DNA from: Echria macrotheca | Taxonomy: Eukaryota; Ascomycota; Sordariomycetes; Sordariales; Schizotheciaceae | Reading direction: 5' to 3' | Assembly: GCA_030411725.1 (NCBI GenBank) | Contig: MU839844.1 | Coordinates: 124,001 to 188,000 of the forward strand | Length of the DNA: 64,000 nucleotides | Part shown: positions 1-12,000 of the stretch, in pieces | Numbering within the stretch: the stretch's first letter is position 1 | How the letters are laid out: each line of letters starts with the position of its first letter | Notes under the pieces: model-generated | Told to the model about the DNA's origin: nothing | The model's database searches: none | What the model saw: the letters and a program-made list of their open reading frames with translations, nothing else | Made by a program: the position numbers and the translations under genes

Positions 1-963
1 TCAGGCCTATCGCCCGGCCTCAAGTGCGCAGTGAAGTGAAGCTCCCCCAAGGCGTCTTAAAGAAGAAGACAAATCAGGTCTCGACGAGCAACGGTTTTGG
101 CTGCAGCATCAGGCCGCAGTGGGATCCGCTCATTGGCTGTCTCAGAGTCAGGGCGGCTTGTGCTTTTCCTCTGGGATTGGCAGGCACACCAAAGAAGTGG
201 AAGGATGTCACGCCCGGATCCGCTTGTGGCCCAAGCATCCTCTTGCTCGGCCAATCAGCTGCCTGAGGAGCCCTCCCTCGATCACTTCCCGGTCATAAAG
301 CTGGGTTAGTCACAGGCCCCCCTGTTCCCTTGCATTTTTGCCTCCGACCCAGGTCCTGACCTTCCAAACAATTTCCCTTCTCGCTGCGTCTCCCCAGCGC
401 CCGTCCCCCAAACCTCAATCAACTTGCAACCAACATCACCCGCCGACCTCACCAAAACCACGCAACTGCGCGCGCGGCCGAACAACATCGTCCTTTTTTT
501 TCCTTCGCGCGCTCATTTCGCTCTTGGGTCCGCACCCGTTCCTTTTCCACCATCGTCGAGGCTTTAACTAGCTCTCGCGCATTTTTGACGTCGCTCTCCG
601 ACTCTCGATCGCATTCATTTCACGGTCGCATTCCGACGCCTGTTGCGCAGCGCAGAGTGGCGCCAGTGCTCTCTCCCTCTGGCCTGACCCCGTTTCCGCT
701 GTGTCCAGGCGTGGCCACATCAGCGACCGAAGGCACCTGCGCGCTCTGGAATTCCTGACTAACCCACAACCGGCTGACCCGACCGGCCCGTCTAACCCGA
801 TTGGGCCACCTTTCTCTGGTTACGTCAGCCCCGCCTGCCGCAGTCGTGAATCGCAACCCCTTTTCTTGTCTCCGCCTCCTCCAGCCACTGCTGCCTTGAG
901 GCGCGTGCGATATATCCAAAGCACCCGCAACCTCTTGGTCGTGGGCGCTTCAACTCCTCATAT
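1..963 (+). promoter_or_regulatory. Upstream region and leader of the Ahc1-like gene
   Basis: No gene is recognised here. The first 260 bases contain three CCAAT boxes in both orientations (ATTGG at 132-136 and 176-180, CCAAT at 251-255), as expected for a fungal promoter bound by the HAP/CBF complex. From about 320 to 960 the + strand is strongly pyrimidine-rich (long C/T tracts), typical of leaders and core promoters in filamentous ascomycetes. The short open frames in this stretch have no recognisable protein character. Confidence 0.55.
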
Positions 964-2811
964 ATGTCGCGCTCCATGTTTCGCTTCTGGGCTTCCGACT
1001 CACGGGGAAGCGAAAAGTCGGCCGAAGATAGCGCTCTTCAAGGCCAGACCCAAGCGATTGCGCCAGGCGCATCAGAACCACCACAACCGTCTCCGAAACG
1101 GAGACGGCCGGTTTCGGTTGAAACCGACTACCAAACCTCGAAGCGCACCAAGACTGAGCAGAATGGGGGGCTTCCCTCCCCAGTCTCGGCATTCGCCGAC
1201 AGCGACGAGGCCAGCGGCCTGCTCAAGTCAAATCCAGCTCCCGATCTGGAGAGCGCGCGAGACGTTATCGAGTACCAATTTGGGCTTGAGATACTCTTGA
1301 AACATGATGAGCTGAGGCTCATCAACCAAGAGCTTGCCAAGTGTCAGGTTGCGCTCGAGCAGCTTCGCCGTTGTCACCTCATTCCCTATCCCGTCCAGTG
1401 CCCAACGCCGAGCCAAATGTTGGATATTAGCAGCGGCAAGGGACCAGCATGGCAGACGAAGCCGGGTCAGCCCGTCCCGAAATGGGCGCCACCCTTTGGT
1501 GTTGTTGAAGGCCCTTATGCGCGACACTACGCTAAGTGGCTTATACCCGACCCTGCCTTTGACGGCACCGTGCCTGATGTCCCGGGATTTGTCGAAGCTG
1601 GTCGCTCAAAGTCGTCTATCTCCGAGGGCAGAACGACGAGAAATAGCATGGACGTAGGCAACACTGGAAAGCAACGCCCTGTCCGTGGAGCGGGAGGACA
1701 GAGGTTACATGCGCTGTCGAGTGGATACCCGCAACCAAAAGACAAGCCAGCACCGTGCGTCTTGAAACGCTCTGATGGTGCCACCGTCAAGCTTGTCTGC
1801 ATTGATTGTCAAAGATGGGATTTTTCGAGCACGCAAGGCTTCATCAACCACTGCCGTATAGCTCATCGGAGAGATTTCAAGAGCCACGACGAGGCCGCTG
1901 TCCATTGCGGGCATCCCATCGAGGTCGATGAGAGTGGTGGGATCGTCGGTGACGACAACAAGACTGCCGGGGCTGCGACGTCCGGCTTGGTCCACCCTCT
2001 CGCGCGCAATGAACCCGGCACGGAAAGACAGGCCTACCAGGCTTTGGCATCACGTGTCAGGGCGTCGCTCAAGCTCTTCGAGGCTGGGAAGCTTCCAGGT
2101 GTGCGTAGCATTCCGAGGGCCAAAACCGCAAAAAGGACAGGCCTAGTTGCGTCGGCCGATACGCCGTATTTATCCCAGCTTATGCAAAAGAAGAAGCTGG
2201 GCGGGGACCTGAACGAGAAGGTCAAGGATGCGAAGACCAAGGTTGACTTGGATGTGCTTGCTCCGGGAGACGACTCGGATACCGACACCGCACCAGCGTC
2301 CCCAGCGGGCACGACGGCCGTTATGCGCCCCCGCACGGCTGCCTCGTCTCCCCCACCAACACCCGGCCAACGACCCCCCAGCAGCAGAGGCCGGGCTCTA
2401 TCAAACCTCGATCTCGCTCCGTCGGAAGAATCCGCTTCGCCCGAGCTGCCGGAGACCCCGCTTTATGACGAAATGGATGTCGATCTTAGCCCGAATACTT
2501 TTGCTGGCAATACCGCGCCGTCTCTTGTCAGCGACGATGGAGAGTACGATGATTCGGATGACGGTTCGGCATCAGAGAGCAGCGATGCTATGGAGACAGA
2601 GTCGGTGTCTGACGTGGCCGAGATCACCATTGACGAAGACAACGACGTCCAGGAGGTGGCACCGCGGCCTATTACGCATCGCTGCCGCCCTTCCAGCCGC
2701 GCCGGGGTCAATATGAAGAAGGAGGAGACCCGCCATGTCACGTTTGTCACTCCGATCTCGAAGGGTAATGCCAAGGGAAGGCGAAAACAGAAAGGGATGG
2801 CCCGGGGTTAA
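964..2811 (+). CDS. ahc1: Ahc1-like C2H2 zinc-finger protein (ADA histone acetyltransferase-associated)
   Basis: Single-exon gene of 615 codons starting at the first ATG of the frame. Residues about 98-142 form a heptad-rich helical segment (starting DVIEYQFGLEILLKHDELRL). Around residues 276-320 lies a zinc-finger-like block, CIDCQRWDFSSTQGFINHCR followed by IAHRRDFKSHDEAAVHCG, with paired Cys and His residues. This arrangement is what I recognise as the AHC1-type C2H2 finger of fungal ADA-complex proteins. The C-terminal third is acidic, Ser/Pro-rich and probably disordered, and it ends in a basic tail. In yeast, Ahc1 is a structural subunit of the Ada histone acetyltransferase complex; that role here is inferred from the finger block only. 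The convergent neighbour is Rtf1, 2.3 kb away. Confidence 0.72.
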   Translation: MSRSMFRFWASDSRGSEKSAEDSALQGQTQAIAPGASEPPQPSPKRRRPVSVETDYQTSKRTKTEQNGGLPSPVSAFADSDEASGLLKSNPAPDLESARDVIEYQFGLEILLKHDELRLINQELAKCQVALEQLRRCHLIPYPVQCPTPSQMLDISSGKGPAWQTKPGQPVPKWAPPFGVVEGPYARHYAKWLIPDPAFDGTVPDVPGFVEAGRSKSSISEGRTTRNSMDVGNTGKQRPVRGAGGQRLHALSSGYPQPKDKPAPCVLKRSDGATVKLVCIDCQRWDFSSTQGFINHCRIAHRRDFKSHDEAAVHCGHPIEVDESGGIVGDDNKTAGAATSGLVHPLARNEPGTERQAYQALASRVRASLKLFEAGKLPGVRSIPRAKTAKRTGLVASADTPYLSQLMQKKKLGGDLNEKVKDAKTKVDLDVLAPGDDSDTDTAPASPAGTTAVMRPRTAASSPPPTPGQRPPSSRGRALSNLDLAPSEESASPELPETPLYDEMDVDLSPNTFAGNTAPSLVSDDGEYDDSDDGSASESSDAMETESVSDVAEITIDEDNDVQEVAPRPITHRCRPSSRAGVNMKKEETRHVTFVTPISKGNAKGRRKQKGMARG

Positions 2812-5132
2812 GTTCTGACTGAGAGCATTCGATGGGCGGGCCGTCTTGCTTCCCGCTCGGATTGTTCGCAAAATACTCCACTTTAATCACGTTTTGGCGT
2901 GTCGTTGAGGACGCGCTCTTGGATTCTTATGGGGCGACCATTGCCATTGTGATACTTATATCTTTATTACTGGCCATCAGTTTGGCTTTTTTTGTCTCGT
3001 GGCAAGGCTTTTTGCTCGGAAATGCGTCTGGCTTGGGGACAATCAGGATTGTCGCGGCGCTGGCGGTGGCGATGTTTGACTTAGTGTTTGTCTAGGCGAG
3101 GGAGAGACTCTGGGACCGACCGGTGTGGGATATAACAAAACCTGGAAACGTTTTCTCTCCTAGTCTAGACTTGAGATGGTACAGAGCAGGGAAGCGCAAG
3201 TCTTACCGAGTGTTGTTTTTTGTTTCGGAAGCGGAGGAGGCAAAGAGGATCGGGAAGGGTCTGTATCATACGTGCCACACCATACCACACAAACCCGGAC
3301 ATCTCGTCGGGTTTGTTGTCTGTTTGTGTTTAGAATTACTTGACGATTGGAATGATACCTCGGTTTGCCGTGTACACTTTGTGTCCTTGTGGTGATGTGG
3401 GTAGGCCAAACTTGGATGGGCGGGAGATGTTGAAGCATTTGCAGTGGAGGCATGAAGTTGAGACAAAAAAGTCCTGTTTCTTGTGTTGAGGCGGTTTCCG
3501 TGGTGGAAATGTCCCTAGAGTCAGTATGAATAGACCTTTTTGGGAATCCGTGGCAGTAAATGGTTATTGGCAGTGCAGGTTTGAAGTCGTTTCCCAATCA
3601 CCGTAAGAAGTTTCAAAGGTCATTCTATTCTCCGCGTTGAAGAGAGCAGGCCTGAAACTGGGACATTTTTCCCTTTTCTATAGCTTGAAGAGCCGTTGTC
3701 TAGCTCAACTGGCGTTTATTTCTCCCTGCTCAGGGGGTTTTATAGATGACTGTATCCCGTTGATAATATAGATACGCCTCTCGCTGCTGGTTCAGGGTCT
3801 TGATGGTAAGTGTTGGTCGTACTTGTGTAGAAATATACCTTTTTTCTTCTAATATGGTGGTTTTATGCAACTCGACCCATAAGGACCGAGACCAAGAAGC
3901 GAAGATAACAGTCGCAATACTTTAAGGCTATGGTACGAGACTTTATATCTCTGGGGCTGTCCTCGTTGCGGCGGATACCGGGTCCGCGCGATATATCCAC
4001 CAGATCCAAAGAGAGGTTCAGCTATCATACACCCACTAACTGGTAAGGAGGCGTGAATGGTAATAATGTGGAGTTTGTTGCGGGGAGAGTAGCCCTGAGA
4101 CCCTCAGTAAAGTATAGTATTGTCCAGGTCGGAGAAGAAGGACCCAGCAGTCCCCCCCCTCTTCCCTCCCTCCCCCCTTGGGCAATAAACCTCATAGCCT
4201 CCGCCCCCCCGCCCCTTCCGTGCCTAATATCCCGATCCACAGGGTCAGCATGCGTTTAGTTTCGTGTCGCAGCGCGCTTAGGCTTATGCCGATTTTCCAG
4301 TTACCTAATATTGGGAAGCGCACGGGGGGAGCTGCCCCTGGATCTTGATGGCCCTGCGGGTTGTCCCCGGCGGACACGAACCCGCAGCAGCGCCAGGAAG
4401 TTGCCACCCAGGTAAGCCAACTGGTCGTTGGACTGGATGTCGGGCTTCGATTGCGCCCGGAGAGTGAGGTTATAGTCGGTTAAGGATGATCACGTCCGAA
4501 ACGACTCTGTAAAGGGGAAAAGTACTACGGCGACAATTGTTTACAGTATTCTTCAGGATATAATCTATATAGGTAATAACTATATCCTTAAAACGGGTTT
4601 TAGAACAAAGGAAAGGACACTGCTACTAAGTTAGACATATGCCTAGGGAAATCTCTAAACAGCTGTAGTTCCCAACCGTAGCACGTTTATCCGAGCCTCA
4701 GGGGTACCAGCTCAGGTTTAAGCGTGTCAGAGATCAGAGATAATACATCCTGCTACTTCAGATCTGTCCTAGCAACGCTTATTCAAAGCTCTAATGTCCC
4801 GCAATAGGCATATTAAACTGTCTAGAGGCCTTAACTTACCTTCAACCCCCCTCTTGGAACAGAAAGGAGGCCTTTTGCTTACCTAGGATAGTCTGGTTGC
4901 TTGAGTGGATGGCATGGAACAGACATCACAGGCAGCAAACCACTCAAACAATCGAAGGAAACGTGTCTGATTCAACTGCCCAATCCAGGGACCAAAAAAG
5001 AAACAAGACACAGATGGGAATCTACCTAGGGGTTCCAAAAATATACCCCGACTCTTCATCAATCGCCCGAAAAGTCATGCCCGGCCAGCCAACACCATGC
5101 AGACACCAAACCCCATTCCCATGCACGCACAC
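2812..5132. other. Intergenic stretch between convergent ahc1 and rtf1, with an AT-rich core
   Basis: No conserved gene is seen. The stretch begins with the presumed 3' UTR of ahc1; an 87-codon hydrophobic ATG frame at 2832-3095 lies 20 nt past the stop and is treated as doubtful. There is a C-rich tract at about 4150-4220. From about 4490 to 4860 the base composition drops to AT/TA-rich sequence with many stops in all frames. That pattern is compatible with a mutated repeat remnant, but no terminal repeats or target duplications are visible. Confidence 0.5.
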
Positions 5133-7345
5133 CTAGCTGAAGTCCAGATCGACATCAATATCCAGATCCAGCGCGCCAATGATGTCGTCATCTGTCAGCG
5201 GCTTGTGGATCATCGGAATGCCGCTCTTGGCCTGGCTGCGCTGCTGCTCCTGCAGCTTGGCGATGTGCGGGAGCACCGTGGTGGGCTTCTGGCTCGGAGT
5301 ACCAGTACCGTTGGCGGGGGTGCTAGCGCCGCTCTTGCCGGCCTCGTTGCCTCCATCCTTCTTCGTCTCGTTGGTCTGAAGACGGCGGCCGTGGTCCTCG
5401 TCGACATTCTGGCGTGGCTCGCGGCGTCTCTGCATCTCGCGGGCCTTGGCGATCTCCATCCGCTGGGCCTTGCGCACGTTTTCGGCGTTGCGGCGCCGAT
5501 TTTCGAGGTTGATCAGGGCCAGCTTCTCCTGCTGCGAAGGGCCCTTGTTCTCGGTCTTCTTGGGCGTCAGGGACGTTCTGAAGGCGAGGCGCGGAACCTC
5601 GATCTTGTCAAGCCGCTCCTGCAGACGGCCGATAGCTGCCTCGTCGCCGCGAGCACGGGCGTGGTCGAGCTGCTTCATCACCTGATCTCTCTCAACGCCA
5701 CTGTACTTGATGTGAAGCTCGTTCTGACGCTTGAGCTTCTCCGAGAGCTCCTGGTCGGTGAACGAACGCTTGAGGAGCTTGTTGATATCGTCTATCTTGC
5801 GGACAAGAGCATTCTTGTCAGGAAAGGGGGTGCCCTCTGCGGCGCACACACGCTTATACCGCTCAAACTCAGCCTAATGACATGTTAGAACCTGTTTGAA
5901 GCCGCCCAGAGATGATTACTTGCCTCGGTGAATGCGCTGTTGGAGCACATTATGATGGGCCAATCTCTGACAGCCTTTCCATGGGCCGCAGTCACATAGA
6001 GATCCACGACCATCATCTTTCCGGACTGGTCGGCAACGGCATAAGCTCTGCCCTGAGTGAATCCTACAATCCTATTAGACCTGGTTAAACAGCTGCCGGC
6101 CGGTGTGCTTACCTTTGATGACAGCCATGCGATAGACGTCGATGCCTCCACGCTCCTGATCGGGTCCAATGCTGATACGGACGAAGCAACCGGTAAGAGC
6201 CTGCTCTAGACCGGGATGGAAGCAAACTTCGGCGAAGCGACTGCGACCGACTCTGACGCGCTCAAAGTCTCTGAGCTCGGCAGGCGGGCCTTCGCGAGCG
6301 TCGGGCGAGCGAGACTTGCCCTTGGACTTGTTGGGGCCCATCCATTCGACCTCGCTGTCGGCGTCGTCGTCGCCAGCGCTGCGGCGGTACGAGGGCGACT
6401 TCTTGCGGCGGTCACTCTCGCGTTCGCGCTGCTCCTTGCGGTTGCTGCGCTCTTCGCGGGCACGGCGGAGTGAGTCCATCTTGTCGTGCGTCTCTCCGGC
6501 CTTGGTGCGGGGGCGCGACGTTTTGCGCTTGTCGTCATCAAGCTCAGCGGCGCTCGCCTTGCGCTTCTTGATATCCTTGTCCTGGTTGACCTTCAGCTGG
6601 CGGAGCATCTTGTTCTGGCGCATGCGCTCGTTCTCCTCTCTGCGCTCGGCGAGAATCTGCTCGCGCTCAATCTCACGAAGAGACATGATGTGTTCCCTTT
6701 CCTCGTAGTCGCGAAAAAGGCCGTCGATGGGGTAGGGGTTCAATTCTTCGTCTCCTCCGAGTGGTTTGGTCTGTGGTGAATCGGAATCAGAGTCAGACTC
6801 ATCCATAGGCGCACTCTGTTGGGAGGAAGGAGAATCTGCTCCAGAAGATCTGGAACGCATCATATTAGCGGGGGCCATGGTATTGTGGGAAAATCTGCGA
6901 TGGCTATTGTTGTGTGAATAGAACAGTGCCAATAAAGCGTGGGGGGGTACAATAGCGCAGGGTTGCCTCTCCGCTATTGTCGTGTGTGGGTGTGAATAAG
7001 AACGATCTGGAAGGTGACGGAACCGCAGGTACTATTGTGTGGGCGGCGAGAGCAGAATCACGGTATGTGTCGGCGGCCAGGAGGGTGCGCGAGCATGTTG
7101 GGCCGGAAGGGAACTTACGCCTCTCCTTCCTCGTCCGACTCATCGTCCGTCCTTGTGCGCTTCTTCGCCGCCTTGGCGGGCGTCTTCTTTACAGCAGTTC
7201 CCTTCGATGACGCCTCCTTTTTTCTGCTCGCTGGTGGCGGCGATGGTGACCGCGACTCGTCCCGGCTCATGTCCATCTCTTCATCCTCATCCGACGACAC
7301 ATCGCCGCCGGCCAGCGCGAGCAACTCATCGTCTATATCGGACAT
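5133..7345 (-). CDS. rtf1: Rtf1, Paf1-complex subunit with Plus3 domain
   Basis: Four exons on the minus strand: 7345-7119, 6849-6113, 6063-5924 and 5873-5133, giving 614 residues in continuous frame. The N-terminus MSDIDDELLALAGGD is the classic Rtf1 start. It is followed by acidic and KKR-rich linkers and a long charged helix. The Plus3 domain (roughly residues 255-385, RVRVGRSRFAEVCFHPGLE onward) binds phosphorylated Spt5 and single-stranded nucleic acid. The C-terminus is a coiled, charged region ending in an acidic DLDIDVDLDFS tail. Rtf1 couples the Paf1 complex to elongating RNA polymerase II and promotes H2B ubiquitination. Intron 3 (5923-5874) uses a GC donor (GAG|GCAAGT), forced by the conserved TEAEFERYK junction. 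The acceptor of intron 1 (269 nt) is my choice among three in-phase AGs. The gene diverges from coq7. Confidence 0.9.
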
Positions 7346-7913
7346 TATGATTCACGGGATTCGACTCGGAGTATAGGGGGGAGGATAGTAATGTATATAG
7401 TCGGCGACGATCGACGGATGCAACGGACTCGAGCAACGTCGTGGATCCAAAGCGAGACAGCCGATGCGGGCTTGGTCCTGAGCTTTAAAGCAAGAACACC
7501 AAGAGCTCAACCGGTTCGACCGTTAATATCGCTCGATGGGGGCGGGATAGGCTCTGGGAATCGCGACGTCGAGGGGGATGGGAGTTCGTCTTGATGTCGT
7601 CTTAAGCTGTAGTCTGGGGACATTCGCGATTCCCGCGTCTTTATGGCTGGACACGCTCAATGGCTTCTAGAATTTGGAGCACGCAGTCGACTCGCCATGC
7701 TGATTGGCTAAAAAAGTCTCTTGGCGCACAGAGGACCCACATTGACAAGGATACCTCCCACGTCCACCCCACCTTGCGCCGTGTGGTTCGTGCTTTTTGA
7801 ATCGAAACATCAGCCTCAGAGGCCCCCAACGTCATCGCTAACAGCCGGTGCCTTCAAACACCAAAACCAATCATCGGTTCGAAATACCGTGTACCCGGCT
7901 ACCTGTAGGCCAA
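7346..7913. promoter_or_regulatory. Bidirectional promoter between rtf1 and coq7
   Basis: This 568-bp region separates two start codons that point away from each other, so it must hold both promoters. CCAAT boxes are visible at 7703-7707 (as ATTGG) and 7867-7871. No conserved protein is encoded in either strand. Confidence 0.6.
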
Positions 7914-8681
7914 ATGGCGCCGGCCCGCTGTCTCTTCCGCCCCGCAGCAGCGGCGGCAACAGTAACCCGAACAATCCCAACACGATGTGCCGCCATGAAT
8001 ACCATGTCCAACCGCCGTTTCCTCTCAACAACCTCTCCCGCCGCCGCATCACCAACCGAGACCCCCAATCCGAATCTCAATCCCAACCCCAAACCGAGAC
8101 CAAAGAAACCCCTGACGCCCCAACAACAAGCCTTCCTCTCCTCCGCCCTCCGTGTAAACCAAGCCGGCGAACTAGCCGCAACCCTGATCTACACAGCCCA
8201 AACACCCCCCCTCATAAACCGCGAACCGCACCTCCGGCCCTTAATGCGCCACATGTACGACCAAGAAGCCGGCCACCTCGACACCTTCAACGCGCTCATC
8301 GCAAAGCACCGTGTCCGCCCGACGGCGCTCTACCCAGTCTGGTCGGTGCTCGCCACGGGCCTGGGCTGGTCCACGGCCGTCATGGGCCGCGAGGCGGCCA
8401 TGGCCTGCACCGAGGCCGTCGAGACCGAGATTGGCGGCCACTACAACGGCCAGATCCGCACCCTGCTCGAGATGGTTTCCGGCTGGGAGGCCGAGGGGTA
8501 TGATGTCGGGGACGAGTTTCGGGAGCTGATTTCTACCCTCCGAAGAATACGTGACGAGGAGCTGGAGCATCTCGATCACGCCGTCCAGCATGATGCCAAA
8601 AAGGCAGAACCGCATTGGTTGCTGACCGGTGTCATCCGTGCCGGCTGTCGTGGCGCCATCTGGGTCAGCGAGAGGGTATGA
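7914..8681 (+). CDS. coq7: Coq7, 5-demethoxyubiquinone hydroxylase (mitochondrial)
   Basis: Intronless gene of 255 residues. I start at the ATG at 7914 because it gives a basic, Ala/Arg-rich mitochondrial presequence (MAPARCLFRPAAAAATVTRT). The frame is open further upstream but has no ATG there. The mature part carries the di-iron carboxylate motifs of the family: RVNQAGELAA, DQEAGHLDTFN, AVETEIGGHYNGQ and DEELEHLDHA, supplying the Glu and His ligands. The enzyme hydroxylates demethoxyubiquinone late in coenzyme Q synthesis, on the matrix face of the inner membrane. Length and motif spacing match the Coq7 family. It shares a divergent promoter with rtf1 and converges on pld1. Confidence 0.94.
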   Translation: MAPARCLFRPAAAAATVTRTIPTRCAAMNTMSNRRFLSTTSPAAASPTETPNPNLNPNPKPRPKKPLTPQQQAFLSSALRVNQAGELAATLIYTAQTPPLINREPHLRPLMRHMYDQEAGHLDTFNALIAKHRVRPTALYPVWSVLATGLGWSTAVMGREAAMACTEAVETEIGGHYNGQIRTLLEMVSGWEAEGYDVGDEFRELISTLRRIRDEELEHLDHAVQHDAKKAEPHWLLTGVIRAGCRGAIWVSERV

Positions 8682-9066
8682 ACCGGAGATGCTGCCGCTT
8701 GTGGCACTTGTATTATATGGGGGACAGGTAGACTATAGACGACAACTGTAGAATAGAACTCGGACAATGTTATTACAACCAATAGGTCCGGCCGCTCATG
8801 CCGTCGCCCTGGATCCAAACAAAACAGAAAGAACCGTTGTGGCTATGCGAGCCCGTCTTGGCTCCCGACAAAAGAACTGGGCATGCAACCGCGCCCGTAA
8901 TGACCGCCAAACCGACGCCGACGTAAATGCTGACAGAATGCTACACAATTTTTGGCCTCCTTTTCCCATCTAGCCCAGCGACCGAGCATGTCAGACTTGC
9001 ATACATGAAACTTAATTGCTGTTGTCTTATTAGCATTGGCGTCCTGACAAAGCTTTCATCCACTTA
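8682..9066. other. Trailer region between convergent coq7 and pld1
   Basis: This 385-bp gap between two stop codons should hold both 3' UTRs. I see no gene or repeat in it. Confidence 0.5.
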
Positions 9067-12000
9067 CTATATCTGCAGCGGTGCCACCTGGTCGACTTGG
9101 AAGAGCCAGTTTCCATTGGTCTCCTCCACCAGGAGCCAGTCATACGGGAACTGCACCAAGGTTCCCTGCATCAGATTCAGCAGCTCCTCGGCTTCCGCAC
9201 GAGAGAGAATCTCATCTGCAGAGCTGAAGCCACGCCGGCTGCTCCTCGTAGCTGCACGCTGGCGACGCCTCTGCGACCCTACTGATTTGACTGTTCCTCC
9301 CACCTCCGTCGTGCTGCCGTTCAAAAACACTCCACTTGCAGAGCCGCCACCCGACGAGTTGGGCGGCATGTCCGGCCGATCCGGCGTCGAGAATGTCGGC
9401 CGTCTTTCTTTACGGGCATCGTGCCCGACTTCTAACCAGCTGGTCGCCGCGCTCGACGGTCTAATATCCTCACCGGCGTTCAGATTGGGGTTGAGCGCAC
9501 CGCCGCCACCCTCAATCTTTTCGGGGTCAGTGGGAATGTCGCCGCTGGCTTCCTCCTCTCTGGCGCTCTCTGCCAAAGCCTTCTTCTCATCCACCGCCGA
9601 GTCCTTCGGCGGCTCGACAACCCTCGGCGTCTCGCTGCTACCGGGTAGCAGAGCGTTGGGAACTTTCTCGGTCATTTTCTCGGCGAGCCCCTTCCCCAAA
9701 GCTGCGGGTCCTGGCGCTCCAATGCCCGCTCCAGCCGTCGACTGCTGCTGGGCCGCGTTATCCGTCTTGTCACCCTCTTCGCTCGTGCGGGCGCCGTCCA
9801 TGCTGTCCTTAAATCGCTTATTGTACGCGTCGAACTCCTTGTACTCAGTCCAGTTCGTCACCTCAGAGTCAGGCATCACCCGGAACACCCGACGATAGAT
9901 CTTGGTATTGTTTTCGGCGGCCCGGCACCACACATTTTCGTAGAAGTTATCATTGAGCGGATCCCGCATGCAGTCCTTATCAATGGCAGCTAGCTTAATA
10001 TCAGCGGCTAGAGGATGAGGAGTCGATGGAGCCTGGTTGCCAGCAGATTCTGGCGCTGCAGGAGGACCACCAATGTCCGTGTCGTCCATCATAGGCAGCG
10101 AAGGAAGCTGGCTCGCACGAGGCAGACCGAGCTGCTCGGTAGTCCGGCGGTCGAAAGCCGGCATAGGCGGCATTGGGTCGTTGGTGGATCCCCCCTCGAG
10201 AGGAGCGGTGCCCGAGAGACGCCTGGGCTTATGTGCACGGTGAGGGCTGTGGAGCGTGCCCCTGCCCTCTGGAGAGATGTCATGGACAAGCACTTCGCGG
10301 CCATTGATAATGACCGAATCTCTGCCTTGATCCGCGCCTTCTTCCTGTGCCGCTTTCCAGCGGTCAGGGCCGAAACCTTCCACTTCTTTCCGGTGTGCCT
10401 CGCTTCCAATCCCACGCGTATCCTCCTCCGTGGCGGTAGATTTACCACGTGAGCGCCCACGAGGCGGCTCGGGCTCAGCGAGGTCGATATCGTGGTTGAA
10501 GCTCATCGAGCGCTGTGATCTGGTGGGCGTGCTAGGCAGATCCGACCCCGATGTCTGCTTCTTCGAGCTTCCTGCCTGCGCTGAGGCTTCCGGTTCGTCG
10601 TGGTAGATACGGTCCATGTCATCTTCAAAATTTGCGGACCGGTCATTATCAAGCTGGCGTTCTTCCTCTAGAATCTGGTCCACGTCCAGCCCAAGATGCT
10701 CTCTCATTAGGCGAAGACGTAGCGTGTGAGCAAATCGGCCGACTTGATACGGACGACCACCCATGGTGGACCAGATCATATCTGTATCACGAACGATGGC
10801 GGCACACTCCGAGTCTCGGTTACCGAGCATAGACCGTTCGTTGATGTTGGCCGACCCAATAAGCGCTACGCGATCGTCAACGATGATGCATTTGGCGTGG
10901 ATGTACAGCTGCTCCGTTGTGATAGTGCCGTTGCCCAGCTTGCCCCACTGGCGAAGGCTGAAGAATTGGATGTAGTTCTCCGGGTCAATGCCCGCCGCGC
11001 GAAGTCGTCCAAAGATGGAGTGCTCACCACGGCAGATACTGCGGAACTGACATTGCAGAATCAAACGAACGCTGGTGCCGTCCTGGACATTGACTTCATT
11101 CTGGAAGCCCGGCATAAGCGGAATGAGAATCACGGCCCGCCAGTCTTCGTCGTTTTCGTGCGCCCGAATGATCCGGGAAACCAACGCATCGCCAATACGG
11201 TTGACCATCCTGGTATTCATGGTGTCGGTGCTGGTGATAAAAAACTGGTTCTCCATGTAGACGAAATGCTCGGAATCTTCTATCATTTTGATGTATGCCG
11301 ATTGAATGCTGTGCTCTGTCTCCTCAACACCGAGGGACCATGTTGATGCCGAACGTAGGATTTGCACCTCACAGGTGCCTTCAAGACCGAGAGCCTTGAT
11401 TTCCTCCTGTTTCGAGTCGGGGGGAGGAAGTAAGAATGGGGTCGGACGGGTCGGTTTGCGGCCTCGTCGAACATAATTCCACCGCTGTACAAAGTGCCGG
11501 GTGAGATCTCGCGCAGGCTGCCCAACGACCTGCATGGATATATCGTGCCAGGGCATGCGAGGAACTTTGCCACGATCATACATCTCCTCGTACGGCTCGT
11601 TGAGCTTGAAGAAATCCTGGACTCGAGGGTTCGAATAGTCCTTGCCGGGAAACAGCTGACAGTGCTCGGCGTCCTTGGGTGTGTCGAGACTTTCGAATCC
11701 AGTAGGCTTGTCATCAGCCACAGGGTGTTGTGGGCAGTCCCATCGACCGAAACAGAGGTCGATGCCGCCAACGAACGCAATGTCATGATCGACAATCACG
11801 ATCTTCTCGTGGTGGGCAAAGAAGAACTGGTTCTTTTTGAACTGGTTCGGCGATCGCTGAACAAAGATATTCGGGTGCAGATTAAGCAAAGAAAATTTCG
11901 TGTACTCCGAATCGATGGGGACAGCTGCTTCAACGTTTCTGTAGACGATGACGAAGATCTTGACGCCCTGCTCTGCCTTCCTTTGTAGAAGACGATCAAG

